Assembly: GCF_002078875.1 (NCBI RefSeq)
Contig: NC_034421.1
Span: 2,394,917 to 2,458,916 of the forward strand
Length of the DNA stretch: 64,000 nt
Direction: 5' to 3'
DNA from: Numida meleagris
Taxonomy: Eukaryota > Chordata > Aves > Galliformes > Numididae
The notes under the pieces are model-generated. The model did not search any database. It had not been told where the DNA came from and was given only the letters and a program-made list of their open reading frames with translations. Shown piece by piece: positions 37,733-50,364 of this stretch (position 1 is the first letter of the stretch; every line of letters begins with the position of its first letter). The position numbers and the translations under genes were made by a program.

Positions 37733-38801
37733 TATTTTGCTCTCTTGCTGTTGATTTATCTGGCATTGCAGGATAAAGTAGATTTGGGGTCAAACTGATA
37801 AAGCTGGGCTGCACCTCCTTTCGTACGCCCACGCGGCGAGCAGGGATCCCTGGGCAACACGCGGCCAGAACATGTTTAACAATGCAAAGCGTGAGCAATG
37901 CCCAGAGCCACAAACAGCTCCAAGGAAACCAGGCCCTTTCTGAAAGGTCGCAACCAAAAAGGCTTCTTCAGAACTTTAATCATTGTCCCTTCAAAAGTAT
38001 CTCTTTCCCAAAGCATTTGCACAGTCCACAAGTTGATGTGGTTTTTAAGAAGGGAGGAATTTTCAGAGCTCGTTATCTGGTGAACTGGAATCCTCCCAGA
38101 CCTACAAGATGCTGGAGATGCCATGCAAGGTTTTTTCTTGCATTGGTCCCAACGAGGCAGACAAGCAGCTGAGATGGCTTTGTGTTCTGACTATCATATT
38201 TCTAAAAGGATTTACTGACTTGCGGAGAATTTGGGATAGGAAGAAGGGAAAACAGGGACGGAGAAGGAAAACCCTTCAGATAGACACTGGTACAGAAGAT
38301 GTGTCTGTTCGCCTTAACGAGGAGTTGGAGAAGGGAGGAAGAAAGGGCAGGGCCATGCAATGTCCCAGACGTGGTCGGAGTCATCTGCTGCCATCAACCT
38401 TTCCTCATCGCAGAAGGAAAATGGAAAATTAAAGCGAATGGCAACGCATTTAAGCTAATAAAGGAAACTGATTTTTTTCTGCCTGTTAAAAGCTCTAACA
38501 CCAGAGAAGGGATACAGCTCTGCGTTCTTCAAGGTAAAAGCCAGGTCAGGAAGAAACATGAGTGCATTGCCTCGCAGTGCTTACCTGGAGCCACCGCGGT
38601 GCCGCTGCCTGGCAGGGCTCTGTGCTGGGCGCCGGGCAGGGCAGCACGTAGCAGCGTGGCTCCGGAGCGAAGCACGTACCAGACGGGTTATTGAGACAGG
38701 AATTTCTTGTCATCGCAAGAGCTTGACTTACCTTTGTCATCTTAATGCATTGCACTCAGAGGTTGGTAGGTTTAAAAAAACCCAACACGCTCCCGCTCCC
38801 A

Positions 38802-38815
38802 CCCCCCCCCCCCCC
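38802..38815 (+). repeat. poly(C) tract, 14 bases
   Basis: This is a run of 14 C flanked by further C-rich sequence (G-rich on the minus strand). It could form unusual secondary structure and is prone to sequencing error. Confidence 0.9.
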
Positions 38816-40371
38816 TCCCAACTTCTCAGACATCATTTAAATCTCTCTCTGAAAGGCTTTTTTATGATTTTGGCGGCTCCCAGGGCAGGGATGAATACCA
38901 GGAGCGGGGCAGTGGCACGTAGCTCTGTGCTGCGGGTGCTCCGCTCAGACCGAGCCCTGCGGGAGCGCTCACCATGCACAGCGCCGTGCCCCCGCTCTGC
39001 ACCCTGTGCCACCCGGCCCCGCTTCGCACCCCCGCTGCCTCTGCGCTCGCTGCAGCAGGGCTGAGTCATACAAGGCATGCTCCAGGGAAAACCGTCGCCT
39101 CCAGCCCATTTCTTGGAAACTAATAAAAAAATCCCAGAAATGTTGCAACACATTCGCTGCTTCTGCCGCGCCGCCACATCTCTGCAGCACGCGTGCACCA
39201 GGGCCACTGGTGACTCCAGGACCGTGCTACGTGTCCTGCACACCAGGCCCGCTGGCTTCCTCACCCTCTTTGCTCTCACAAGGCTGAGGACACACTGCCG
39301 AGTTACATCCTCTACGCAATGTAAGCTTTGGATAAAAGGAGCTTTGTGCTTCCTGATCGCATCAAGACAGACCTTTTTTCCCTGAGCAAACGTATTCCAT
39401 GGATGGTTTATTCCCAGCATCCCCCTGCAAGCCACGGCTCAGCCTGGCAGATCTCAGTCCCTTCTGCAGGGGATGGGAACCTTCAGGAGGAATGCAGGCT
39501 CCAGGTGTTTCATTCCTTTGACTCACAGTAGTTTCATTCTCCATCGTGCTCATGTTCTGCAGCCCTCCAGCTCAGCTAGCTTCATTAACTTCATTAATTT
39601 CTCCCCTCTGTCTCTTAGAAGCCGCTCTTTCCAAATGAGGAATCCCCCCAGCAACTTCAGATCTGATTTTGCCTTTCCATTTAATTTACACTGAATCCAC
39701 TCACGATCACTTGACCCGCGCTAATTTTCCACGGCTAGCTCCTACACGTCCTGCACCTCAAAGTCTGCAGTCCCATCCCCTCCGGGCACTCCACAGCCGC
39801 ACTGTGAGCTTTATGGGCTCCAGCACCCCGGGATACGTGGCCGTTACCATCATTAACAACCTTTGATCTCCACTTGACACGGACAAAGTCGAAGCCTCCC
39901 CCAGCCGCTTCTCTCTTTAGCAGCCCCGAGATCCCAAGCCCCATCCAGACCCAAAGCTGGGGGTTTCCTACAGGGCTCACAGGAACCTTTCCATTCCCCC
40001 GTGTCAGCAGCGTTCAGAGGGTCACAGTGCTGCCAGCAAGGAGCTGGAGGTCTCGGGCGGAGGATAGAGGAATGCCAAGCACCTTTTCCCATGTATATGT
40101 TCTTGCACACACATGCATGGGTTTGTAATTTGAAACTCTCTTTACTTCTGGACAGGCTTTGCAAACTGCTTAGACCACATTCTCTGAGGTGTTTAAAGAG
40201 GGTGGAGTATGCAGTATTTATTTAGGTACTCTACAAACCTTAATAAGAATCGAGTGCTTGTAGCGATCGCAGAGAACAAACAGAAAGCCAGCTGGCAGGA
40301 GCCGAGCGCTGCCGCTGCGCTTTGATTGCTCCTAACACCAAAAACCAGATTAGTACTTTAAAAAAAAAAAA

Positions 40372-43300
40372 ATGGCTTTCTTAATTTCTTTTATCTCCGA
40401 TCCTGTATTAACGGGTCTGCTGTGTGCAGCAGCGTTGTTAGCTGTACTCTATTTTGCAACCGGCTCTAAAAACTCAGCGTTTAAATTGCCTCCTGGTCCA
40501 ACTCCTCTTCCGATCATTGGTAACCTGCATTTGGTGGATATCAGAAGGCAAGATAAGTCACTAATGAAGGTAGGACAAAAAACCCAAACCTGGACCCTCG
40601 TGCATTTTAAAGCTGCCTGGGCTATATCAGTGCTAATTTTTGCCTATTTTTTAATTTGAACTGAATAGTAAAGGTGTGAAAACTGCTTTATAATATCTTC
40701 TTTCTGGTCTTCTTCGAGCCTATGTCTGTGTTGGTGCAGTGTCATTTATGAGCAATCAAGCATTAAGAAAAACACCTCTGGGTAATATGAGATTTCTTCG
40801 TGTAATTGTGATGATGTACATGAAGTCTGTAGCGCTTGTGGGACTTTAAATATTAATTTGACAGCTCTGACACCCAGAAAACGTGGACAGCGTTAGGAAA
40901 GAACTAGCGTGAATGGAAACGGCTTCCCTCCCTGCGTCCTAGAGAAGCAGCAGGGGAATGTCGTGATGCAGTGACCCCAAATCCTGATGTCCCATTGCAA
41001 AACCCACTTCCCTCCGGATGAATGGGATTTGCATTAAGATCCGGAGGGCAGCAGAAGGGTGGGATGGGAAGGCTGAGCCGAGGAACCAGAAGGAGTAGCC
41101 TGGAAGCTCTTCTGCTGGTTTGCAATCAGAACAGCTTACCCTGCTCCTTCTGGAGCTGTGTGTCGGTGCCAGGCGCAGCCGGCGCTGTGCATCGCTCCCT
41201 CCATCACTGCGGTGCTGGATGGACGCTGGCGGCTGTTGGGTGCGCGGCGCTGGGCTGAGGCTGCAATCCCACTCTGCCTTACGGGCAGTGCAGGGCTGGG
41301 GCACCCCTCCCAGTGCACTGGGCTCAGGTTTGCCTTCAGACCGAGTTTCTGAATTACCTTGGCATGCTCTCACTGCCTGCTCTGTTGTATTTGCTGTCGC
41401 CTATGTTTGCCTCTCCTCTGCACAAGCTGTGGCTGCACCGTGCGGGCTGTGTGCATGCAGCTGGGCAGCACCCGGGGCCACCCACTGCCTTCCTTCAGCC
41501 ATCGCAGACCCTTCCCCACTGCCCCAGTGCTGCTCTGCAGCTGTTGTTGCTCCGATCCTCTGATCTAGCAGCAGGAGCAAGGGAGAGGACCAAGCGCTGT
41601 TCCGTGTGACAGCATCACTCTTTGCACTATTCTGCTCTTTCTCTTACTGACCAACCTGCGCTGCCATCCGAAGTCCAATTTAACTCCAGGTGTTGGGCTT
41701 TTGTTTTTTCACTTTCTGCTTAACGAAGAGACCAGATTAGCAATGCACTGACTGGAAGTGGGCAGCAAACCCGAGCACCTGGCCGCGCACCTGCACAGAA
41801 CATCCCATGCTCAACCACGGGGAGCGCTGGCTGAGGGATGTCGCGCTGCAGCAGTCCTTGCAGAAAGGAGCGGGCCCTCTCCCCCGTTGCTGACCATCAC
41901 AGCTTGCCTCTCTTTCAGCTTGCAGAAGAATACGGCCCGGTCTTCACCCTCCATTTTGGCTTCCAGAAAGTTGTGGTCCTGACTGGGTACGAAGTTGTGC
42001 GGGAGGCGCTTGTGAACTACACAGAGGAGTTTGTAGACAGACCATCCATCCCAATATTTGACCAAATTCAGAACGGAAACGGTACTAGAGCAATGAGGGG
42101 GGGCGGGAGGGACGGTGCCGCTCAGTGCCAGCCTGGCGCTGCTCCCCTGCAGCCCGGCTTTTAAAAACCCCCTCGGACCTTCCCAATGCCAATGACATTC
42201 CCTCACTTTCGTGCAATGCATTTTTGCTGCCATTATTTTTTGGTAGCGCACCCGCAGCTGACCCTTATCCTCTCGTTGGAGGGCAAGGAGTGGGGTTTTT
42301 AAAGGTGCAGGTTTGCCCTTTCATCCCGGTGCCAGTTGTCAGTTTTGGATGCAGTCAGTCTCCCATCTTGTCTCCCTCCACCAAAGCTCTCAGGTGGGAC
42401 ATGAAATGCATTCAGCAATGGGCTGAGGCTGGAAATTCTTCCCCCAGACATCCCCGTGGTTTTCCCAAGGACACCAGAGGACATCCTGCCTTGTTCCTCC
42501 ACCTGCTGCTCCAGCCAGGCTCCGGTGTGAGCCGCCAGAAGGCAGCTCTGTATGCTGGTCACAGGCCAGAGTTGGGATCACAATTAGAAATTAAATTACC
42601 CAGCCGTAATATCAAGAGATGAATTTATCGCTACGTAAGGAAAAGGAATTGATGGGGGGAAAAGCATCATTCAGAGCTGATTTACACATAAAATATCCCT
42701 GTGGGAGGCTGCCAGTATTGCTCTATCAGTCCTTTCTCTGTTACCTTCTCAACCCAAGTCGGTGCTGCTCAGAGGTGACCCAAAGCCATAAATGCACAGG
42801 GGCTGTAGGTAGCAAGGGTCACAGATTTTCCAAATAATCATTTTTTCTTTCCACCTCCAAAGTGGTGGGTTTTTTAGCTCTGCTGAAAATATGGTGTTAT
42901 TGGGAATCTCAAAAAGCAGTAGAGCACTGACTGGGATTGAGAAGAGTGAATTATCCCATCCCACAAAGATAAAAGATCTTTATGATTGGAATAGAACAAA
43001 GGGGGAAGCTTCAAAGAGACAAGGCTGTTGCTTGAGGCCCCAGCTTGCAACCAAACAGGGTCAGAGAGGTTGCACGACTGACTCAGACCAGTTCCTCCCC
43101 TGCCCCACAGTGTGGGTCTGACAGCCCTCCCCCCACCCCACAGCCAGCAGGCTCAGTGGGACCGGGACAGCTGAGCTGAGAGGGTGCAGGGCTGGGGCAC
43201 AGAGAAATGGGAGACGCCATCTCCCCAGAGCCATGGGAACTGGGGAGCAGAAGCTTGGGGAGCTCCCTCCTCGCCCAGCCCCATAACTCACTTTGTGTGG

Positions 43301-46300
43301 TGCAGCTGCCCCGTGCTGGGTCCCAGCGGTGATGTCTCATGGCCTCCCCAGGTGTGTTCTTCTCCATCGGCGACCTGTGGAGAACAACGCGCAGGTTCAC
43401 CGTCTCCAGCATGCGCAACCTCGGCATGGGGAAGCAGACGATGGAAGGGAAAGTTTGTGAGGAGCTTCACTTCCTCATTGAGAAGATCAAATCCTTCAAA
43501 GGTGAGCCGGAGCCCATCGCGGTGCTCTGTGGCATCCACGTCACTCTGACATTGCCCTCCCCCTCCCATTGCAGGGGAACCTTTCAGCCTGAGGTCCTTC
43601 AGCATCGCTCCGATCAACATCACCTTCCTCATGCTCTTTGGGGACAGGTTTGACTATAAGGATCCGACATTTCTCACTCTCTTACGACTCATAGATGAAG
43701 TTATGGTCCTTCTGGGATCTCCGTACTTGAACGTAAGTAACCTGTCCCAAAGGTGAGCATTTTTCCCACTGGAACATTACAGAGAGCCACCAAAATCACA
43801 GGATTTGGTTCAGCAGGTTTCAGCTGTTCAGAACCAGCCACCACACACCTTCCACACACCACCTTGGTGGCCACAGAAGTGTAGCCAGATTCCCCTCTGA
43901 CATTCTCCTTTTGAATCCTGCATCTCTGTTTGGAGCTAAAATGAGAAGAGAACTACGGTTATTTTACCTCCATGGGTATTGTTTGGCTTCTCCTCTGTGC
44001 ATCTGCAAGTGCTTGTACCCAATCCTTCGTAACTGATGTTGGAAAAAAACTGACCAGTCAGGTGCTGCTCCGAAGTGCCTGGCTGCCTGGCAAGCTGGAG
44101 CCCAGCCCTGCTGGGAGGCCAACCAGTGTGTTACTGGTGGAGGAGCTGTTCCCATGGAACAGTGAAAAAGCTTAAAATTAGGTTGTACTGCATAAAGGCT
44201 GATTGGTTGCAAAGCCCATCCTGGGAAAATAAGCCTGAGCCCTCCAGGAGTCCCTGGGATGCTCAGATAGTACCACAGTCAGAACTCATCCATTGTGCCT
44301 TAGGAAGAAGCTATTTCCACATGTTGGTTCTCCTGCAGACCTAATGCTTCTCTTTTTCAATTCCTTGTCAGTATTTCAATTTCTACCCATTCCTTGGATT
44401 TCTTTTCAAAACCCACAAGATTTTGCTTAAGAAAATAGAAGACGTGCGTGTCATTATAAGGCAATACATGAAGGCGAGCAGGGAAGATATCAGTGAGAAC
44501 AGTGTGAGGAGCTACACCGATGCACTGGTATTCAAGCAGCACGAGGTACGGGACTGCTGGGGCTCTGCTGGCTGTGTGCGATGTCTCCTTTGGCTTTCCT
44601 AGCTAAAATAGTTGTGGGTCTGGATTTCAGTCCTGTCATGTAACCTTACTGAAGTTAATGCTATTGTTCTAGTGGCACTGAAATCAGATTCCAGTCTTGT
44701 ACGGTTGGCGTAATTTACTACAGGGATTTTTCTATCAGAATTAAGATGTGAAAGCCATTCTCTCAATCCATTCCCCAAATAGCAGCGTTAATAACGTGAC
44801 ATGAAGTCCTTGTTTGCAGTAGAAAATGCATGAACTCACATGAATGCTGACTCTGCTTTTCTTTTTATGACAACAAATCAATTAATCATTGATACTGTTG
44901 CTCCAAGACGAATGATACACTCAAAGTACTGGAATGATAAATGGTCAGTACATTTGTGAGCCCTGCCCTGCATCTCACGTTAGTAGAGACTGCAATTTCA
45001 CACATCAGTTGATTTCATTCCACACAAAGTATTTATGCTCTGAGTCTTTTCTTCTTTTCCATTGGGTCTGGGCCAACCTGAGGCATTACTCTTCTTCCCA
45101 CTTCTATGGAGGAAGGTTCAGTGCAGTCTCCTAAGTCCCAGGAGAAGCAACATCAGGCCATTTACCAAGCTGTTCTCAAAAACATGAACATACCCAACAA
45201 TCTTCTGGGTTATACAGTATTTCTCAAACTTGCTGAATACTAACACTATTTTAAGAGCTTTCTCACGCTTGTCCTTTTCAAGGAGAAAAACAAGAAAGAC
45301 AGCCTCTTCCACGATGACAACTTAATAGCATCCATTCTCGACCTGGTCATGGCGGGGACAGAGACCACGGCCACCACGCTGCAGTGGGCCATCCTGCTGA
45401 TGATGAAATACCCGGAGATCCAAAGTGAGCTCCTGCTGTTTTAAGACTCCTCTTCCTCCAGACCCTGGAAAAACACATTTTTACCAAAATCAAATCTGAA
45501 GGGGGAGCTGGCTTCCTCGCTGGGATACATCCCCATTCTTTGTTCCTTCCAGAAAAGGTGCAGGAGGAGATTGGAAGAACTGTCAAAGCCGGAAGCTGGG
45601 CCACATATGAGGACCGCAAGAACATGCCATTTACAAACGCCGTGATCCACGAAGTGCAGAGGTTCATCACCCTCCTGCCCCACGTTCCCCGCTGCACCGC
45701 TGTGGACACCCACTTCAGGGGTTACTTCCTTCCCAAGGTGGGTACGGCCCAGCCCAGGGCACACCACACCCCTCTTGTTGCTGGGGCACTGCAGACCAGC
45801 TTCTTTAGAGGGAGCTGTAGGACAGAAGCACAAAATAAATGTCCAAAATTACCCCAGGAAGAATTCCTTCCTTTCCAGTGACTTTGCTGAGCCTGTAGAG
45901 ACCAGTACTGTGGAACTCGATTCAGGCCCTCATGCTCAGCACTTCCACACTCCAAGAGTGACCCTGGTTTACCTCTGATGCCATCTGCCCAGTGAAGTAT
46001 TTGCCAGGGAACGAGCAGGATCTGACCCTCTGCCTGAGGTCCTCACAGTGCCACGTGGCATTTGGCTTCGGTCCTTGGCACAGCTGGGAAAATCTCACTG
46101 AACTCTCCCTGTCGGTGGAAGGGATAAAACTCTCAGGGTCTTCACCTTCCCCACTCGGAGCAAATCTCCTACGTTAACAAATCCATGTCACAAAATAAAG
46201 CAACACAGAGCAACACATCCTGCCCTCCTGCCCAGCCAAGAATTTTACTGGCAAAGTAACATTTAGAGTTGGAGTGAGATGTTTTGCTAAACCCAGCATG

Positions 46301-47484
46301 GACAGGACTTTTCCACAGAGCTCCTCTTTGTCCCCAGCCCCTTCCCCACACCCCTCACCTGGGAGCCTCAGTGCTGCACCACGGCTGTCCCTGGGCCTTG
46401 CTATTTGTTGTGTCTTCTCCCAGGGTATAATTGTCATCCCATCGCTCACCTCAGTGCTGCTGGATAAGACGCAGTGGGAGACACCACACCAGTTCAACCC
46501 CAACCACTTCCTTGATGCTGAAGGGAACTTTGTCAAGAGGGAGGCTTTCCTGCCCTTCTCCACAGGTACTCAAAGGCCTTGGCCATACCAAGGCATCCTC
46601 ATGGCTAATTACTGCCTCTCATTTGGATAATGAGCTCAAGGGTTGGCTCCCAAAGGTCCAGAAGGAGAGAGGACCTTTCTAGGAGGGAGCACAGCCCTGT
46701 GGCTATGGGTGGGGGGGCGGGATAGGGCACTTGGCATCCCGGTCTATATTCCTGACTTTACCTCCATCCCTCATTTTGGTCATCTCAAACCTTCTTTTTT
46801 TAAAGTTTTACCTGAACACAAGGAACATTCTCTCCCCAGATGCCCATAAACCCAACTGGTTTGGGATTCAAACTGAGCTAATGGCAGGAGCAGTTGCTAG
46901 CTATCAAAAACTCTCCCCCATCCATTCCTAAAAGAGAAAAAGATCACTTAGTGCCTTCCCAATGGCTGTAAATGTCCCAAAGGTTGCTGGTTCTAGCCAT
47001 GCCTGCTGCCCAGCCTGCGTCCTCCCTGGCTGCAGCAGCACACATCACGCTTCTAACCAACCCCAGCACTGCAGCAGCTCACAAGTACTATCAAGGGAGA
47101 GCTGGCAGCAGCCTGTGCCACGCTGCGGGGCTGGGATGGCCTCCTCTAGGTTCAGCCCCTCTGCTCTGAAATGCCCGGGTGCCACCTGAGGTCTCACTTC
47201 TGCTACCACTGCATCTCAGCTGCTCGCGTGTCAGTGGCAAATACTCCAGCTTGATACTGGAGCATCAAGTAAGCGCGCTGCTTTCATCTGCAGGGCGAAG
47301 GAACTGCATCGGAGAAAGCCTCGCCAAGATGGAGCTGTTTGTCTTCTTCGTGGGGCTGCTGCAGATGTTCACTTTCCAACCTCAGCCGGGAGTTTCAGAG
47401 GCCGACCTGGACCTGACCGTCCCCGAAACGACTTTTACATTAAGGCCTCGGCCTCAGGCGACCTGTGCCATCCTGCGCGAATAG
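40372..47484 (+). CDS. CYP2W1: Cytochrome P450 CYP2W-like (gene B), complete
   Basis: Nine coding exons: 40372-40569, 41919-42081, 43352-43501, 43575-43732, 44372-44545, 45283-45424, 45553-45737, 46424-46565, 47294-47484. The spliced frame is 1,503 bases, 500 aa plus TAG, with GT-AG introns throughout. An N-terminal anchor (about residues 3-28) is followed by PPGP. W130/R134 form the C-helix motif, AGTETT is 305-310, ExxR is E362/R365, and the haem loop FSTGRRNCIG has C442. The stretch after the K-helix, [14 protein letters not shown], is identical to what I recall of human CYP2W1, and the adjoining LLTSVLLDxTQW also matches. The product is a probable ER mono-oxygenase; CYP2W1 acts on retinoids, lysophospholipids and indoles in mammals, but that cannot be transferred with confidence. 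The ATG has A at -3 and G at +4 and follows a 12-base A run. Which of B and C is the direct CYP2W1 orthologue is unresolved. Confidence 0.93.
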
Positions 47485-48191
47485 GCAGGGCCCGCTGCAG
47501 GGCAGCCAGGCAGGGACGCTGCCAAGGCCCAGCTTAGCTATGCTAGGACTCACCACTCCATCCCAACATGCCACACTGTCGTATTTCCCTCCCTCTGTCT
47601 CCGTCCACTCCCGCCCCTACATCTCCCCATAGGTCACTGACCTGCTCTTTGCTCCCGTGCTGTGAGGGGTGCAGACGGTCAATGAGGAAGCGCAATCCTG
47701 GTGACACTCCCAGAGAGGGACACTGAGCAGCTGAAGGACCTGGGGGTGTGTGTCCGTGAGATGTAGGTGTGACATCCACACTTCAACTGCAAAGGAGTGA
47801 GGCTCACAACACTGCAGAAATCTGCCCAAAATTCCCAGTCAAGACACACCAGGTTCATCGGGAGCCGCAGAAATATGCTGCAGCTGCTTCCTGAGCCAAG
47901 CTCTCTAATTAGCCAGAGCTTCCAGCAAAATCCCACTGGGGCAGGCAGCCAAGTCAAGCACTGAGAGTGCAAAACCCGACCCATCCATGGGCTGTGGGGA
48001 TGAAGTTCTTACGCCTTGCAACACAGTCCTGAAAGACACCTTCCAGTCTGCAAACCTGTTTAGATAGCCAGGAGTTGCTGCCACCACGTTCAGTGCTGCT
48101 CCACAGTCTGAATGGGAGAAGATCTACATTTATAAGTTTCCAGTTAACATTCCTACCAGCAAGTGACCATAAAAGGCTAATGATACAGGAA

Positions 48192-48197
48192 AATAAA
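48192..48197 (+). terminator. CYP2W1: Candidate polyadenylation signal for gene B
   Basis: This is AATAAA about 0.7 kb past the gene B stop codon. A second AATAAA at 48593-48598 is an alternative. Which one is used cannot be told from sequence. Confidence 0.45.
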
Positions 48198-50133
48198 CCA
48201 GACTCATTTCTAGTTTTATGCATCTCTGTCTTTTCTAACCTGGTTAAACAGGAGTAAACACATTTCCTCTCTCAGGAACTCCTGAGCAATCAGTGCAGTT
48301 TGGAACAGCCTGGCCATTGGAACCAACCATGCAATTTGTTTGCAAGTGGAGCCAACATGCATGCAAGGAGAATTGGGCTCAGACCTGGTTGTAGTTATTT
48401 TCCTTTGCTCTGTCTGCTGCCCCTGTCCATAGCACTCTTATCAGCCATCATATTCTGCAGTCTTATTCCAGCTGACGTATAGCCCAGGCAATTTTCCATC
48501 CATACAGCTGCCTGTGAACTGCTATTCTCCATATGCATTAGCTTATCGTGTACTTTATCACATTGTTTCTGTCCCTCCCTTCATGGGAACCCAATAAAGT
48601 TTCAATCCTCCCACGTCTTCATTATACCAGATGTGCTTACCACCCAACTCTGTATTTCACAGAAAAGCAAATGCCATGGAGAGCTGAACCTGAGCCCAGA
48701 GTGACAACAACACTGTGGGTTCAACTCGTACCCATGGCTGAGAGGTTCTGCATGCCCTGATCCTACTGACAAACAGCTCAGCCAGAGAGCCTCCAGTCTG
48801 CCGAGCGGTTTCTCCAGGGCAATGAGATTTCTCTTTGTGCTCAGCTACGGTTACTGATGATAGCCTTGGCTTTTCACTTTTTTCCTTGCCTAACCTTCAG
48901 CTCTTGCTTGAAGAGGCAGAAGAAAAGGTTCCCACCACAGCTTCTCTGATGTCCCCATGCTTGGTGCCCTGGGCCTCCAGCCTCTCTCTTGCCCTCTTGA
49001 AGCATTGCTTGCTGACAGTGTATCCCTTGAGGATGGGGTCTTCTCTGGGGGGGCAGGCAGAGAAAGCAACATATCAGCTCAGGGAAGGAAGGCTTGGTCT
49101 TGCTGAATTCAAGATGTTTGACTCTGGCTTCTGAGAGGCTTGGCCTGCTCCTGCTCCATCCCCCTCCAGGAGTAACGTAAGCTCAGAAGACAGATGTAGC
49201 AACAATCTAGTGCTTGGGGGAGAAAACGGGGATCAAATGGGTGCTCATTCACGGTAGAACCTCAGACCTGGCCCTTGCCACTGGCTTTGGGCCTGTGCTA
49301 TCCCAGGGACGATGGCCAGGTACCAGGATAGCGGCAGCTTGTGCAGTGAGCACTGCCCCTCTATTTGCAGCCCCTTTGCGCGCTGGCCAGAGCAATGACC
49401 ATCGTGAAAATGAATCTGTGTTTTCCTTTTGCCACGAGATGGCACCACGATCCCTCCGAGTCACTGCCAGCCCAGACCTGCAGTCCTCACTGGGCCAGAA
49501 CGCCCTGCCCGCCACAACCAGTGCTTGCACGGGGAACACCTTGTGGCTTTATGAACCCCCAGTCCAACTGCACTCACCTGGGAGCAAGGCTGGGAGCAAA
49601 GAGATGTGCACTACTGATTTACCATTAACCCGGGGGAATCAGGTGGTATGCAGGGAACGGGAGTTGCCTTCCTCCCATCCCCCCGCAGACAGCCCCCTCC
49701 CAAGGGGTTCACCTGCACAAACTCTTTGTGGGGCATTGGCTCAGCCCATCCCCATTGTGGTCCTGTCAAATCCTTCTTTCCCCCACTCTGCATTTCAGAC
49801 CAAGGGAGAAGCGAGCTGCCGGAAGTGAGTCCTGTTTTCATCAGTGGTGAGGGGGTGTGATGAGATCCCTCAGAGCATGGGGAACCTTAAAAGTCCGGGT
49901 TTGATATCTGGATTGGAAACCAGAAGATTGGAAAGCGTTGGAAGAGCATCCATCGGATAGTGCAGGTATCTGGGAGCAGTTAATCACAGGTACAGCAAGG
50001 AGCAGGAGAAGAGCAGGGATGTGAGAATGAGACAATCTGTATCTAATGTCATTCTCCAAAGGAAGAAACGACTCATCACTGAGTAACATTATCTCAGAAG
50101 CTGAGAACTAGGAACATTTTCTTACATTGTGCA

Positions 50134-50139
50134 TTTAAT
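50134..50139 (-). terminator. Candidate polyadenylation signal for gene C
   Basis: The minus strand reads ATTAAA, the commonest variant hexamer, about 225 bases past the gene C stop codon. The distance is reasonable; usage is inferred. Confidence 0.4.
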
Positions 50140-50364
50140 GTGTGAAGCAGTGATGGTTCTATCACTCCCCGTCACATGTCGGGCGGTGTTCCCAGCTAAC
50201 CTCACGCCCAGCTCTCCTCTGCTTCGTAGAAAACCATTTGCTCAACGCATATTTTAAGCACAGAGCCAGTTCTTGAAAGGCTTTGAGTAAGAAGGCATTA
50301 CTTCTAACTCCTGCACAGGGCTCTGGTTGCTCCTGCGTGCGCTGCTGGGCTCCGCAGCAAGCGG

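Larger units (their letters stand above)
35957..40371. other. Intergenic region between P450 genes A and B
   Basis: These 4.4 kb contain the gene A 3' UTR and the gene B promoter. No P450 remnant or other exon was recognised. Features are a 16-base tandem repeat at 37029-37066, an AATAAA at 37727-37732, a 14-base C run at 38802-38815 and a moderately GC-rich patch around 38580-39060 with open frames on both strands but no recognisable protein. Confidence 0.6.
47485..50364. other. Convergent intergenic region between genes B and C
   Basis: These 2.9 kb between the facing stop codons of B and C hold both 3' UTRs. No exon or transposon is recognisable. A 204-residue plus-strand frame at 49214-49828 shows no known domain. 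Confidence 0.65.

Noticed and set aside
38558..39435. 168-residue plus and 200-residue minus frames
   Set aside because: They overlap on opposite strands in a moderately GC-rich patch. No domain or splice structure is present and neither resembles a P450 exon.
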